A stretch of 64,000 nucleotides of DNA from contig MNCI01015740.1 in NCBI GenBank assembly GCA_015680685.1, positions 482,660 through 546,659 of the forward strand, in the 5' to 3' direction. This document shows, one piece after another, positions 22,944-35,473 of the stretch. Both the position numbers and the translations under genes were made by a program. Each line of letters opens with the position of its first letter. Position 1 is the first letter of the stretch. The stretch comes from Gnetum montanum. Taxonomy: Eukaryota; Streptophyta; Gnetopsida; Gnetales; Gnetaceae. The notes below the pieces were generated by a model. It saw only the letters and a program-made list of their open reading frames with translations, ran no database searches and was not told where the DNA came from.

Positions 22944-24170
22944 GACAATTGACAAATGGACGAAACTTTATCTACGCTCCTAGTTTTAATAGGTCCACAT
23001 AGAGAAATTATTAGACAACTTGATCCCACATTAGTAGAGACTAACCTTGCCCTCGATGACACAACCATAGCCACATTGGAAACATCTCCAGACTGGCCAG
23101 AACGATTAACGTGCACGCTAGATCTGGAAGTTGGAGATGTAACCGAAGACCCCCTTAACAAGGTCACTGTGGTTACGCATAGAGGTGAGACTAAAAATCT
23201 TAAGGTTAGCTCCTTGCTAGACCAAAAGGCACATGACAACATAAGACAGGTCCTCCAGGATAACATCACGGTGTTCCCATGGTCATATGAAGATATGTCG
23301 GGACTAGACCCAAGGCTAATACAACATAACATAATCCTAGATTCCCATATCAAAGCAGTTAGACAGAAATCATGAAAGATTAAGATAGAAGTCACGCTAG
23401 CAGTACGTGATGAGATCACTAAACTGTACCAAGCTAGTTTTATTCGCGCGGTCGATTACTCAGACTGGGTATCTAACATTGTAGTTGTTCCCAAAAAGAC
23501 CAGAGGGATACGCATCTGCATAGACTTCCGAGACTTGAATAAAAATACAATCAAAGATAATTTCCCATTATCGAGTATCGACCAACTAGTGGATACAACC
23601 GTTGGACATGCGCTTTTATCCTTCATGGATGGCTTCTCAGGCTACAATCAAATACGCATCAACCCAGAACACCAGCTGACAACCACCTTCATGACACCCT
23701 GGGGGACCTTTTGCTACAACATGATGCCTTTTGGGTTAAAAAATGCTAGAGCTACGTATCAATGAGCCATGACGTACATCTTTAGCGATTATCTTCTAGG
23801 GAGACTGAATGATTATGTTGATGATATAGCTATTAAGTCTATAAGCTCAGAGGATCATTCGGAGGATCTGGAATTAGTCCTTAAAAGATGCTCTAAATAC
23901 AACCTCCGGTCAACCCAAAGAAATGCGTATTCGAAGTCAAAACCGGACACATGCTAGGATTTGTGGTATTGGAAACTGGTATACAAGTAGACCCTAACAA
24001 AGTCAAAGCCATTGTTGAATTGACACCCCCTACAAATCTCAAGCAATTACGCAGATTACAAGGGAGGTTGCAATTTATCAAATGGTTTATCTCGAGATTA
24101 ATCGATAAATTACACCCTATGCAACATTTGCTTAAAATGGGGGTTAATTTCGAATGAACAGACGATTGTC
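22944..24170 (+). pseudogene. Reverse transcriptase of Tat-like element B
   Basis: An N-terminal extension from ATG 22956 (IGPHREIIRQLDP, then PWSYEDMSGLDPRLIQHNI near 23275-23330) leads into RT motifs: IRICIDFRDLN near 23510, FMDGFSGYNQIRI near 23620, WGTFCYNMMPFGLKNARATYQ near 23700, and catalytic YVDD near 23815. MPFGLKNA and the NPKK motif after YVDD are Tat-like. A TGA at 23373, a TGA at 23764 and a one-base loss near 23910 (C keeps CTCAACCC) break the frame. In life it copies the element RNA into cDNA. Confidence 0.88.
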
Positions 24171-25240
24171 AGCGTGCATTTGACAACTTGAAACAAGAGC
24201 TTCAACATTTGCCAACAGTTTTCCCACCGTAAAGGGATCACTCGTTTTACATCTACCTTGCAACTTTAGACGTAGCCTTAGCTGCATTACTCTGTCAAAA
24301 GAGGGATGATGGGTTAGAAGTACTCATCTACTACTTGAGTCATGCTCTATGTGCGTATGAAATGAGGTACAACGAAGTAGAGCATAATTTCTTAGCGTTA
24401 GTATTTATGCTCAAGAAGTGTAGACATTATCTTTTCCATAGCCAGGTCAACATTATCTATAAAAATAACATCCTTAGGGCCATTACGCATAATCTATACA
24501 AAAGTAGTAAAATAGCTTGTTGGAAAGCTATCACGGCAGAATTCGATCTGCATTACATCGGTCAATCTTCTATGAAAGGCCAAGCGATAGCTGACCAACT
24601 GATAACATCGCGTATTGACAGTCAGGAAACCATAGAGCCTGAATTTCCAGACGAGCATGTACATAGTTTAAGCCCTATTTTAACAGGCCCCAAAGCAACG
24701 TTATATTTTGACGGAGCTTCAACCCTTAAAGGTGGCAGTGCCGCTACAGTCATTTTGCTATCACCTAAGGATGTGCATCTTCACACTTACCGCTTGACCT
24801 TTTCCTATACGAACCATGTGGAAGAGTACAAGGGACTTCTTAGGGGATTATTAACTGCTAGAGAACTTGATGTTCAACACCTGGCAATTAGGGGTGATTC
24901 AATGCTTGTTATAAATCAAATCACAGGAGTCTACGCCTGCAAGGCTGCACATTTACAATCCTACTACGATATGGCTAAAGGTCTTCTGAAGCGGCTCACA
25001 ACCATCGATGCCCAACATGTGCCATGAAATTATAACACACTGGCCGATGCACTAGCTACATTAGCCTTAAACGTGCCATTGCATCTATTCAACACTTGTC
25101 CTGCATTAATAACAAATTGCACAGATCCTATCATTCAGGCAGCACAAATATCTTCTTTGCTCGAGTATAGAACGCCAGAGTGGTACGACAGTATTAAGAC
25201 TTACCTCTTGCATGGCAAACCACCACACGAGTTAACACGT
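24171..25240 (+). pseudogene. Dual RNase H region of element B
   Basis: The first RNase H, next to RT, includes VLIYYLSHALCAYEMRYNEVE near 24320-24380 and CRHYLFHSQVNIIYKNN near 24420. A second RNase H of the type special to Tat elements follows at about 24690-25075: TLYFDGAS, EEYKGLLRGL, IRGDSMLVINQ, then NTLADALATLAL. These supply the acidic residues of the D-E-D-D site, though AEYE reads VEEYK here. A TGA at 25025 separates the last block. Two RNase H domains in this order are established for the Tat lineage and support the classification. Confidence 0.85.
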
Positions 25241-26260
25241 GCATAGAAAGACACTATTCGTAAGCGAGCTAGGCAGTACGTCATCATAGGAGATAGCACC
25301 CTCTATAGACGCTCTTTTGATGGAGTGCTACTTACTTGTGTAGACAAGGACCAAGAAAAACGTATACTTGGCGAGGTTCATGAGGGATTATGCAGAGGAC
25401 ACGTAGCACTCCATCAAAATTCGTCACTTAGGGTATTATTGGCCGTACATGGAATAAGATTGTCTTACAAAGGTTGAAACGTGTGACACGTGTCAACGTT
25501 ACGCAAACCTTATACATGTGTTGCCTACAGAACTACACACAACTCATATCACATGGCCCTTTCAATGATGGGGACTAGACATTATAGGGCCTATCGCACC
25601 GAAATCTTCCGCCTGTCATAGCTTCATTATAACGACTACTGAGTATTTCCCAAAGTGGATGGAAGCCATTCCTCTACGGAAGATCATGTCTCAACAGATC
25701 TGTCATTTCATTCTAGATAACATTGTAACCAGATTTGGTCTCCCGATGACTATCGTGACTGACAATGGGCCACAGTTTAGTAGTCTGGAAACTAAATCCT
25801 TTTGTGATAGCCTCAATATTAAATAATCTTTTTCCTCGCCCTATTACCTGCAAGCGAATGGTCAAGCTGAAGAAACAAACAAGGTCATTATCAACCTAAC
25901 CTAGTTAAGAAAATGCTCGATAGCAACAAGAGACGGTGGCATGAAAAGATCCTCTATGTGCTATGGGCATATCATACGACATCCAGAACAGCTATAAACA
26001 GTACACCCTATAGCCTAGTCTATGGATCTGAGGCGGTGCTTCCCCTCGAATTACAGGTTCCTTCTCTGAGGATGGTCCTCTCCATGATTATAAATGAGGC
26101 TTAACACACTGAGTCTTGCATCATGGATTTGGATTCAGTCAAGGAGAAGTGAATACAGATGCTTGATACCATCGAAAAATATCCAGATAAGCAGAGGCAT
26201 GGTAACAACGGCAACGAGTTACCGAATCCCGTGAATCATATATATATGAAGCGATACTAA
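25241..26260 (+). pseudogene. Integrase of element B, C-terminal region deleted
   Basis: The HHCC region spans about 25375-25500 (VHEGLCRGH, CDTCQRY), with an 11-base-scale deletion near 25400 relative to C that shifts frame. The core has WGLDIIGP near 25570, TDNGPQFSS near 25760 and ANGQAEETNK near 25855, so the D-D-E residues are present. After KYPDKQRH near 26195 about 165 bp are missing relative to C, removing the stretch containing WEGPFLVADMYGNGTFKL. The frame resumes at NELPNPVNHIYMKRY and stops at 26260. B must have integrated before this loss. Confidence 0.85.
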
Positions 26261-26289
26261 ATCTAGCTACAAATCCAGTGTTAACATCA

Positions 26290-26790
26290 GGCATGGTAAC
26301 AATCATCTACTATGATGCTAAACTAGCACTGATCGTCCACTACGACGTAAAATTGGCACTGCTTGTACACGTCCTCCATGACGCTAAACTGGCAAAAATC
26401 GTCTGCCACGATGTAAAACTTGCAAGTTGTAACCGTCCACTATGACGTAAAACTAGCAGTGTTGTATGGGTCTGCCAAGACGTAAAACTGGTATTTCTTG
26501 CACGCATCCGCCACGATGCTAAACTGGCACCGACTATCTGCCAGGACATAAAACTGGCACAGGTGAGTATCCGTATGCTGAGATGTAAAACTAGCACAGA
26601 TCTATCCCTGGGTCATGACATGAAATTCACATCCACAGCATGGTCTACTGAGACCATAAATCAGCTCTACCATCGTCCGCTATGACGTAAAAGTAGCATC
26701 TTTCTGTCCGCCCAGACTTTAAACTGGGACCATGGTCTGCTGGGACTTAAAACTAGCAACGACAGTCTACCAGGACTTAAAACTAGGACC
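26290..26790. repeat. 3' UTR tandem repeats of element B with TAAAACTGGCA core
   Basis: About a dozen units of variable length (roughly 25-45 bp) share a core like GCCAxGACGTAAAACTGGCA. C has the collinear array at 43490-43980. Tandem arrays in the 3' UTR are a known habit of Tat elements and can seed satellite repeats. Confidence 0.85.
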
Positions 26791-27985
26791 TACAAACCTC
26801 CATCATGCAAATCAAGCAAGCGTGATCATCTCCGTGCAGCTACAAAACAAATGGGATGGGATGTTGGGACAGTCCCAGCATTGCTACCTTGCAGGCATTC
26901 TGCTAACTCCTCGGATGTGCTGAAAGGCATACTACTGACCCCTCGGAGATGCCGTTACTGCACCCACTATAGCGGTGGCACCTCTGAGAGTTTAGTTTTG
27001 CCGACCGAAGCCCCAAAGGAGTTCTCATCATCAATGACCTTAGGGGACCTCTGCTCATCATCACTATCAGGCTCTGGCTTCACAAATTCACCTAGTTGGT
27101 TCTTTGCATAACCAGTTAGGTGCGCTGAGTCTGATGTTCTTTGGCGGCGATATGCTGGGCTGAGCGTCAACATGGAGACCCTAGCCTCTGGCTACGATTC
27201 CTCGTCCATGGATCGCTTACTCTGTCTCATTCCTAAATGATACTTATTTCAACAACCTCTCCGGTGATTCAACCAAGCAATGGTATCCTCTGTTTTCTCC
27301 TCTGGTTGTAGGTTACTTACTACGAGGATATCGTTCAAAGGTGCGTTCATCTGAGCGATGAAATACAGACAACATTTTGACATGGCCACTTAGGTTAGCC
27401 TATCCACGCAGGAGTGCATCCCTATTTTTCTCATAATCCTACCTCTAGCTCTTACTTCCCTGCATCTCCACCATCCATTTCCCTTACGCAAAACGTGCAT
27501 ACGCAGCATACGCTTTCCGCATCTGCATTACAATCAAGTTCATGAACTTGCATAATGCAACTCGCCTAGTGGACGCAAAAAAAATAAAAAGAAGTGGGTC
27601 AGCAAAATGGATGAAACACAACTCATCCAGGCCATGCAGACGCAATACAATTCGTATAGGCAAGCCCCTTTATCTACAAAATGATGGCATAACTCCATGC
27701 AAACGCAATCGCAGGAGAAAGCCTGAATGCTTATGCGTGAAAAAACTATACTCACTCATTTGCGTCTTCCCCGAACCTCATTTGAGTCTTCCCCAAATCG
27801 TTTTCCTCTTACTGTCATAAGAATTTCCTACCATACCATTTTATCTCCCATTTCTCTCATCTTTGCACTTCTGCTTTGACAGAGCGACACTTGAGTGACC
27901 ATTGATGAACGTTGTTGGTACTTTTACCAATTTGGTGTTTCGTATTCTTTGTCAATGTCTTTTGGACAAGCCCTCTAACTGTCAA
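26791..27985. other. Remainder of the 3' UTR of element B
   Basis: This is collinear with 43981-45160 of C. Open frames here are short and not kept between the two copies, so I call no gene. (CA)/GCGTA-type short repeats occur near 27480-27530. Confidence 0.6.
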
Positions 27986-27999
27986 AAAAGAGGGGTCAT
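27986..27999 (+). promoter_or_regulatory. Polypurine tract of element B
   Basis: AAAAAAGAGGGGTCA directly precedes the LTR start TGAAACACC at 28000. C reads AAGAAAGAGGGGCCAT (about 45159-45174) and E reads AAAGAGGGGCCA on the minus strand. Confidence 0.8.
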
Positions 28000-29581
28000 T
28001 GAAACACCATGGAAATCGCGAATCAGCCTAAGGCAAAGATTCACGATTCGGGTGAAGGTTCGCGACAGAAATCTAGAAGACAGGGCAGGGCAAAGAAGCG
28101 TGTAGTATCAAGTCTCCAAGTTCCTTATAGATGTCAATCTTACTAAGTTTTCTTTCTTTACGCTACATTACACAACATAGCGTAGTGTCGCTCAGCGTAA
28201 CTTTGTTTAACCTAGCCCGATAGCAGAAAGTAACTTACTTCGGCAATTTTGACACAGTTTAAAACTTAAGACTTGTCACATATTCTGCTAAGTCTTTTGT
28301 TTAGGGCTGATTTTACGCTCCATTACGTAGAGCAGCGTAATGAGCTTCAAGAAAAGTGAAGTGAGAGTCAAAGGAAGCATGGTAGATTGATTTCTTCTTT
28401 TTTGCAGATTAGTCGCTTTACGCTCATTACGCTACGCAGCGTAGACAAGCATAATTTATTGTAAAGTTGATCATTTTTACACTGTATTATGCTTTGCAAC
28501 GTGAATGAGAATAAAACAACTTGAATCAACTACTTCCATGCTCGATTACGCTCAACCACGCATCTAAGCGTAAATAAGTGTAATATAGCGTAAATTCGGC
28601 TAAAGCAATATCAGATACACATCTACTATCCACACGCACAATACGTTGATGAGCATATTGTGCGTAATCACGAGGCGACTTTGGCAAAAGTGGTTGACAG
28701 CATACTTCGCCCTTTCTCCCAGAAATGTGACGTGACATAGCCTGTTTCAACATAAAATTGGACAAGTCAACGGCATTTTGAAGGTTCAAGACACGTGTCA
28801 TTAGGGCTATGCCTTCTCCACATGTTGTCGAACTTATAAATACTCTAGTTGATGAAGAAACAAGGCAAGGCATCTCAGAATTTTGGCAGCATCATCTTTT
28901 AGCAAACACAAAGACATTTGCTCGAGCATTGGCAGTAAGAGCAATTAGTCCTTTGGCGAAGATACAGTTCTCTTCATTGGCTATCATCGGTAGTTTTGAG
29001 TAGAGAATACTGAAGGCAAAAGGAGTAGATCAGAGATCAAAAGATCATCTGGTATGATTTGCAAGGTTTATTAATCAGAAATAGTTAATCGATAGACGTC
29101 ATAGCTTGACCTTCCTTGCATCCCATCTTTGGCTTACGAGGTAGACTAAACTCAATTCTACACTCCTTGTTGAATAGTTTTCTTGTTATTTTGTGTCTGC
29201 TTCGCACAAGATAAGCGAAGTTTTCCATTGAAACTTTGTATAAAATATACTCAGTTTTCGGGTCAAAGTGGAGATCTTGGAATTGCGCATTTTCTTAAAT
29301 CCAATCCTTCTTGTCATGTTGACGTTGTCGTTATTCCAATTTATCTCCATTCTTTTCTACTCCTTTTACGATTCATCGAATCAAATTATTTCACAAAATA
29401 TCTAACACACATAATATTCATCAATTTACTGATTTAGTAAGTCCCTGTCTGATCGACAAGACCATTTAGGGCACTGCGGATTCGTTTTCTCCAGCACGAC
29501 CCTTGCACGGATCCATGGTTAAGATTGTGTACATGGGTCTCATTTAGTATTTTCCAGCGACCAATGTTTTTCATCATTACA
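28000..29581 (+). repeat. 3' LTR of element B
   Basis: This is 1582 bp, identical in length to the 5' LTR. It contains G-box ACACGTGTCA (28791-28800) and TATAAATA (28835-28842). Differences from the 5' copy are mostly transitions. Confidence 0.92.
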
Positions 29582-29586
29582 AAAAT
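29582..29586. other. Right target-site duplication of element B
   Basis: AAAAT pairs with AACAT at 12105-12109 (one substitution). Confidence 0.75.
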
Positions 29587-30963
29587 AGCCCAATATCAGA
29601 AGGTAACTTACTTCGGTAGATTTGATGAAGCTTAAAGCCTAAGCAGCGTAATATGTGACCTGTCACATATTCGGCTAAGTCTTTTGCTCAAGGCTGAGTT
29701 TATGCTTCGTTCAGCAAAGCAGCGTGGCGAGCTTCAAGAAAGTCATAGTCAGAGTCTAAGGAAGCACAGCAGATTGACTTCTTCCTTTTTGCAGATTGGT
29801 TGCTTTACGCTCATTATGCTACGTAGTGTGGGCAAGCATAAATCTATTGTAAAGTTGACCATTTTACGCTCTATTATGCTTTGTAGCGTAAATGAGCGTA
29901 AAACAGCTTGAATCAACTATTTTCATGTTTTATTACGCTCTGCCACGCAACGCAGCGTGAACGAGTGTAATGCAGCCTAAGACCAGCTAGGACAATATCA
30001 GACATGCACCTGTTATCCACACGCACAATACGCTAATAAGTGTATTGTGCGTAATCACGAGGTGACTCTAGCAAAAGTGGTTGACAACGTACTTCACCCC
30101 TTCTCCCAGAAATGTGACATGACATAGCCAGATTCAACATAAAATTGGACAAGTCAACGGTATTTTGAAGGTTTGAGACACGTGTCATCAGGTCCATGCC
30201 TTCTCCACATGTTGTTGAACTTATAAATACTCCAGTTGGTGAAGAAACAAGGGTTAGCATCTTTGAATTTTGGTAGTTATCACCTTTGAGTAGAGACAGG
30301 AGACATCTTTGAGCATTGACAGCAGGAGCGATCAGTCCTTTGGAAAAAAATACAGTTCTCTCCATTGGCAATCATTGGCAGTTTGAGTAGAGACTACCAA
30401 AGGCAAAGGGAAATAGATTAGAGATCAAGAGATCATCTAGTGCAGTTGGCAAGATCTATTGATCAAAAATAGTTGATCGTTAGACATTCAGGCTTGACCT
30501 TCCTTGCATCCCATCTTTGGCTTACGAGGTAGACCGAACTCCATTCTGCACTCCTTGTTGAATAATTTTCTTGTTATTTTATGTATGCTTTGCACAAGAT
30601 AAGTGGAGTTTTTCATTGGAACTTTATATACAATATACTCAGTTTTCGGGTCAAAGTACAGATCTTGGAATCGCGCATTTTCTTAAATCCGATCGTTCTT
30701 GTCATGTTAACGTTGTCATTATTCCAATTTATCTACATCATTTTCTACTCCTTTTTCGATTCATTGAATCAAATTATTTCATGAAATATCTATAATATTC
30801 ATCAATTTACTGATTGAGTAAGTCCTTGTTTGATCGACAAGACCATTCAGGGCACCACGGATTCGTTTTCTCCAGCACAGCCCTCGCACAGATCCATGGT
30901 TAAGACTGTGTACACGGATCTTCGTTTGGTATTTTCCAGCTACCGACATTTTTCGTCGTTATA
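29587..30963 (+). repeat. 5' LTR of element C, second part
   Basis: It resumes with AGCCCAATATCAGAAGG, matching AGCCTGATATCAGAAGG in the C 3' LTR, and ends CGTTATA, where the other LTRs read CGTTACA. It carries G-box ACACGTGTCA (30178-30187) and TATAAATA (30222-30229). With 11885-12109 it totals about 1602 bp against 1592 for the 3' LTR. Confidence 0.9.
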
Positions 30964-31219
30964 GTTTTCTGGCGCTAGAAGGAGGGCCAGTTAAACCTTC
31001 GATCAATATTTTACGGGTAGCCCTGTAAGCGATTTGTATCCACGTCTCTAAAAACGTAAACGTAATACCTCTAGGGAAGTTTACAAAAAATTGTATGGTG
31101 TAGATCGGTCACAGTAATGATTCCTTTGGAATCCTGTAGGGTAAAAAGCCTAATCATGATCTTCTTTGTCCATTGCCTTTTTAGATCCAGTCGCTTATTG
31201 TCATTAATCTATCTGACCA
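30964..31219 (+). promoter_or_regulatory. Primer binding site-like sequence and leader of C
   Basis: TGGCGCTAGAAGGAGGG at 30970-30986 follows the LTR end. The leader to the gag ATG at 31220 is collinear with that of B and non-coding. Confidence 0.7.
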
Positions 31220-34060
31220 ATGGATTCTGCATACGCTACCACATCCGCCATGACCGCAACTGACTCGGGTGCCACATCCGTGAATCCCATCACCGCCACC
31301 GGGCCAGCTTCTGGTGTTATAGTACCTCAGGGACCGTCGTGACGCCTGAAGAATATAATTTTATTTACATCAAGATCCAGGCAAAGCTTTCTCTTAGCCA
31401 AGCCAACATTATCCCTACCGCTTACGACATTATCCCCCTAACTGAACATTACCATGAACTCCTAACTCAACTGGTTATGGCTAGGAGTCACGCTACATGG
31501 TCCATGCTAGAACCTCAAAATGAGGAGGAGGAGGAAGATGAACTCACAGCCCAGTCTGAACATGCGGATTCATATCATACTCTTAGTCCCCATACATACA
31601 TAAATCCCCTGTTTCCTCTCGCAGGAGAAGCCGCCCACCTTAATCCAACCATGACCACCCAAACCTACATTCCTGTCATTCCATAGGTCACTACACAATC
31701 ATCCATCTTGCAAGTGTAGATACCATCCCAAAATAACGTGGGGGGGCCTCATCACCACATGTAATTAGCATTCCGTCGGTGTTACCTGTGTCTACCACAC
31801 CTTATTTCATTCCCCAAGTGCAACCTCATGCCATGCCTACGACCCGCCTGGTACAAAATCTGGTGCAAACCTTCTCATTTCCGCCCCCTGCAAGGCAATA
31901 GATCACGACCACTATTCAATCATAGCAATCCATTCAACAACCCACGGCTGGTCAGTGGATCCTGCCCATCTCACATAATCAATCTACGTTATACGGTGCG
32001 CAACCCTTAGCCGCACCTACCATGCATGTCCCACAAATAAACCCACAATATCCTTATAATTTCCATCCTACACACCTGACAACAGCCAATCCCTCTACTC
32101 AACCTGGTGGGTGGTGGCTTCCACAGGCTACTCCGTCAGCGGGGATAGCCCCCGTAGCACCGCCCATCATCCAAACCATCGTGCAATTCCCATTGCCTAG
32201 CACAGCTCTTTCTATCCAACCCCTAGCTCCTCCTACATAGACTTCTCCATCGACAAGCCTAGATCAAGCATTTTTACTTATTCAAACCCTCACTAAGGAG
32301 GTTAAGCACCTTAAAGCTGCTGGCTCTAATACCATACAAATCATGGATTTCTATCAAGATGATCCCATCAGTCCAGCAGTTCCTATGCTGTCGTTGCCCC
32401 TAGGGATGTCACTACCCCATTTTACTAAATATAATGGGGAAGGGGATCCCAACGCTTACCTGGTCACCTTCAGCTTCGAATCCTTATTATTGTAGCAATG
32501 GCCTCATACAATCATCCATGTCTTTGCAATGTCTCTAGCAAGGAAAGCTTTGGACTGGTATCGAGTGCTTCCTCGCTCTTCCATCTCAACCTTGGAAGAG
32601 CTCCTAACATAATTCGTGACTTGCTTTAAGTATCATTTAAAGCCAGAAGTCACGCTAGACCAACTTATGGGAGTGAAGCAAGACCCACTTGAACCAGTCC
32701 AGAGGTTTATACAATGATGGAGCACTACTTTGAATGAAATACGTGAGCCTATTGCGGAAGCCCATTTGCTGGCTATCTTCAAAGGAGCAATCAACGACTT
32801 CATCAAGTCTAAGCTGTATTACCTTGCCCCTAGCTTCTTGAGTCAGGCTTTTGCCCAAACTAAGAGCATCCAGGATGCTGCAGAGACTAGCAAAGACCCA
32901 ACGTATGTAGCCTATAAAAATGCCAATAATAAGGGTAAGGATAAGGGTAAAGAAACAACAATGACAGTAGCTGCGTTGGCTGAAGGTGCTAAAAACAAAA
33001 ATAAGAAGGCACCCACGGCATCTCCCGAGACCACAGCTAGTGCAAGCAACACCAGCCAAGACACACATGCCCCTGAAAAGCCCCCCCCCCAGCCAAGGCC
33101 AAACTTTGAGTGTAAAGATCGCTCAAAGTATACAGCCCTGCCTATAAAACATTCGGAACTATTGAAAAAACTATTAGGGGCAGGATACATTCAGAATAAG
33201 AAGGTATCCAAAGAAGCTTTACAGCATCACAGACATAATTGTGAATTGCTAAAGAATCCTTCTTTAGCCCTACCCAATGAACCACCAATTCTGAGGTCTT
33301 TTAGGCTGGACCATTTTTGTGACTACCATCAGTTGTGTGGTCACAACATCGATTACTGCTGGGCCTTGAAGGATGATATTCAGTGCATGATCGATGATGG
33401 TTCTTTGAGACTAGACGGCAGTAGTCCAACACGTCCCGAAAAGCAGGCGTTGCATGTGTACAAGGATCCGTTAAACGCAAATAACACACCGTACACAATC
33501 AACGTGGTAAGTACAGACGATGAAGAGAAGGTACTACCTAAACAACCTTTTGTTTTACGTGTACCTACCAGTTCACCTCGGGGGACAAGCTTTTCACTGG
33601 TAGCTAGTGGCGTCTCGAGGTCACTCTTTGTTATTTGGGGGTCTTCTCCAGATTTAACTCAGCCTCGCATTAATAGTAAAGCCGCGGCCACATCCACGCC
33701 TACCCCTAAGGCACCTTTTATCCTTAGGGTACCAAAACCACCAACTGCTCCTTTTACGTAGGGGCAAGCTTCTAGCCATCACCATCAATCGCCATCAAAT
33801 AAAAAAAGGCAAGGAGACTCATCAGTCAATGCCACCAAAAACCATACCACGTTAGGCTTCGCTAAGCCCAGGTCCTTAGCCTATGTCCCTGCGCCTGTGC
33901 CTTCGACAGGAAGAAAAATAACCCTCCAACTGATGCTGTTCTGCCTTGGGAGATTCATCTCTTAGGGCGAATGGAAGAAGACAGAGGGGACAAGCAACCC
34001 AGCCGAGAATGGGACCTCCTCGATGCATGTACGCAAGTCAAACAAGCTCTGAAATAGAAG
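31220..34060 (+). pseudogene. Degenerate gag of Tat-like element C
   Basis: It starts like B (ATG 31220). Two deletions relative to B lie near 31336 and 31405, the second removing the stretch around RNFELVHRGGQD. The longest open piece, 32730-33761, covers the Gag C-terminal half: EAHLLAIFKGAINDFIKSK, a Lys-rich stretch, then the CDYHQLCGHNIDYC motif at about 33318-33360 with intact C-H-H-C ligands. A long C-run near 33080 differs in length from B and keeps the frame here. Stops such as 31684 and several around 32494-32718 mark decay. Confidence 0.85.
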
Positions 34061-34903
34061 AATACAACATTGAGCCTCTATGACTTGCTCATGACATCTC
34101 AAAATCACCATGAGGCTATGGTCTGTATGCTGACATCCATACCTATGGATGAAAGCTTACCAGCGGAGGAGGAAGCGATACATGCAGTCATGCTTCCCTC
34201 CCCTGCTGAGTGACCTAATCCTACCTCATTGACCTTTCATGATAAATCCATTAAAGATGATCCTGAGAAAGGTCAAGTGACAACTGAACCCATGTTTATC
34301 ATCATCTGGGTTGGTCAACATCAGATCCGAAGGGTGCATGTTGACGATGGTGCGGCTACGAATGTCATCCCTTATCCCATTATGGATAAGTTGGGCTTGA
34401 TCAACCAGATTAGTCCTACAATGACAACGTGCCTAAATTTGTTCAACGGGGCATGAGTTCAGGTCAAAGGGATGGTGCATATCGAATTCATGGTGGGGGA
34501 TCAATTCCCAACAGATGCCACATTCATCGTTGTTGAGGAGATGCCCGGTTTCAATTTGATTCTAGAGAGGTCCTGGCTTGCCCAACTGAGGGCGGTTTCA
34601 TCACCTATACACTAAGAGATACACCTACCTTACGCAGGGGGAGAGGTGGTTATACGTGGTGACGACACAATCCCTAGGAATGTCAACAATATCAAAGAAG
34701 AGTGGGGTTCGACGATCGAGATGCCTGAAGATCAAACTCATGATCGAACTCCCAAACAAATCGAAACAAATGATGACAGCCTAGCCTAGGCTGAGCTACC
34801 ATTTTAGGAAGATGGTGTGGAGGAGCCAGATCACAAATCTCCCTGCCCTTACACATCACTGAACGTAAAGGCCATCAAGAAATAGTTGCGAGTTAGCGAT
34901 TGA
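34061..34903 (+). pseudogene. Protease region of Tat-like element C
   Basis: The motif HVDDGAATNVIPYPIMDKLG at about 34340-34395 matches B and E. Downstream QFPTDATFIVVEEMPGFNLI is kept at about 34502-34560. TGA near 34214 and TAGs near 34788 and 34885 interrupt the frame, which ends at TGA 34901-34903 in the same context as B. Confidence 0.8.
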
Positions 34904-35139
34904 TCTGAGTGGCATTTACATGCATCGTTATAGTTCTGCTAGTTTTCTGCTTACGCATATCAAATTCGATTGATAGTTTTCTTTAACATACATACATGTA
35001 TTCATGCTTTCTGTCCATTACACTATTTACATTTCTCATTTTTTACACCATTTATGCTCCTTGACTGACATTAGCCATATTAGCACAGTTACGCAGATAT
35101 GTACATTTTTATCAATTATACTTCCAGACTTACGCAGAT

Positions 35140-35225
35140 GGCCTGCAACGGCCTAAAACTAGGGATGGCCCACAATGGCCTTAAACTAGCGAAGGCCCGC
35201 AATGGACTCAAACTAGCTAATCCGT
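35140..35225. repeat. Short version of the 27-bp array in C
   Basis: About three units with core AATGGCC(T)TAAACTAG, against about eight in B. This shows copy-number change between sister elements. Confidence 0.7.
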
Positions 35226-35473
35226 GTGTATCTTACGCAAACGCTACGTGACGGCCCTTGATGTCCTTAAACTAGCAATTCCATTCTACAGTAACACAAC
35301 CCATTCAAAGTCTCTAACAACTCCGTTTACGCTTTGCATAAATAAAGACATAAAAGTAAAAAAAATAATAATAAATAAAATCTACAATCATACACAAAAT
35401 CTCACAAGTAATCTCGACACCATTCATATGGCCATTGTTCAATTTCATGAATAAAATCATACGTAAATCACAA

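Larger units (their letters stand above)
12110..29581 (+). mobile_element. Tat-like LTR retrotransposon B, inserted in the 5' LTR of C
   Basis: The element begins TGAAACACC and ends ATTACA, with LTRs of 1582 bp each (12110-13691 and 28000-29581) that differ by many transitions. The order is LTR, TGG-initial primer site, gag, PR, 27-bp tandem array, antisense multi-exon gene, RT, RNase H, second RNase H, integrase, 3' tandem repeats, purine tract, LTR. It is the youngest of the B/C/D stack. All frames are broken, and the integrase C-terminus carries a deletion relative to C. Confidence 0.92.

Noticed and set aside
22913-23419. 168-residue open frame on the minus strand over RT of B (similar one at 39965-40501 in C)
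   Set aside because: It is a shadow of the RT frame; its conservation between B and C follows from RT homology, and E shows no comparable product.
26290-26790. CRISPR-like regularly repeated units
   Set aside because: Plant retrotransposon 3' UTR; units vary in length, there are no distinct spacers and no cas genes.
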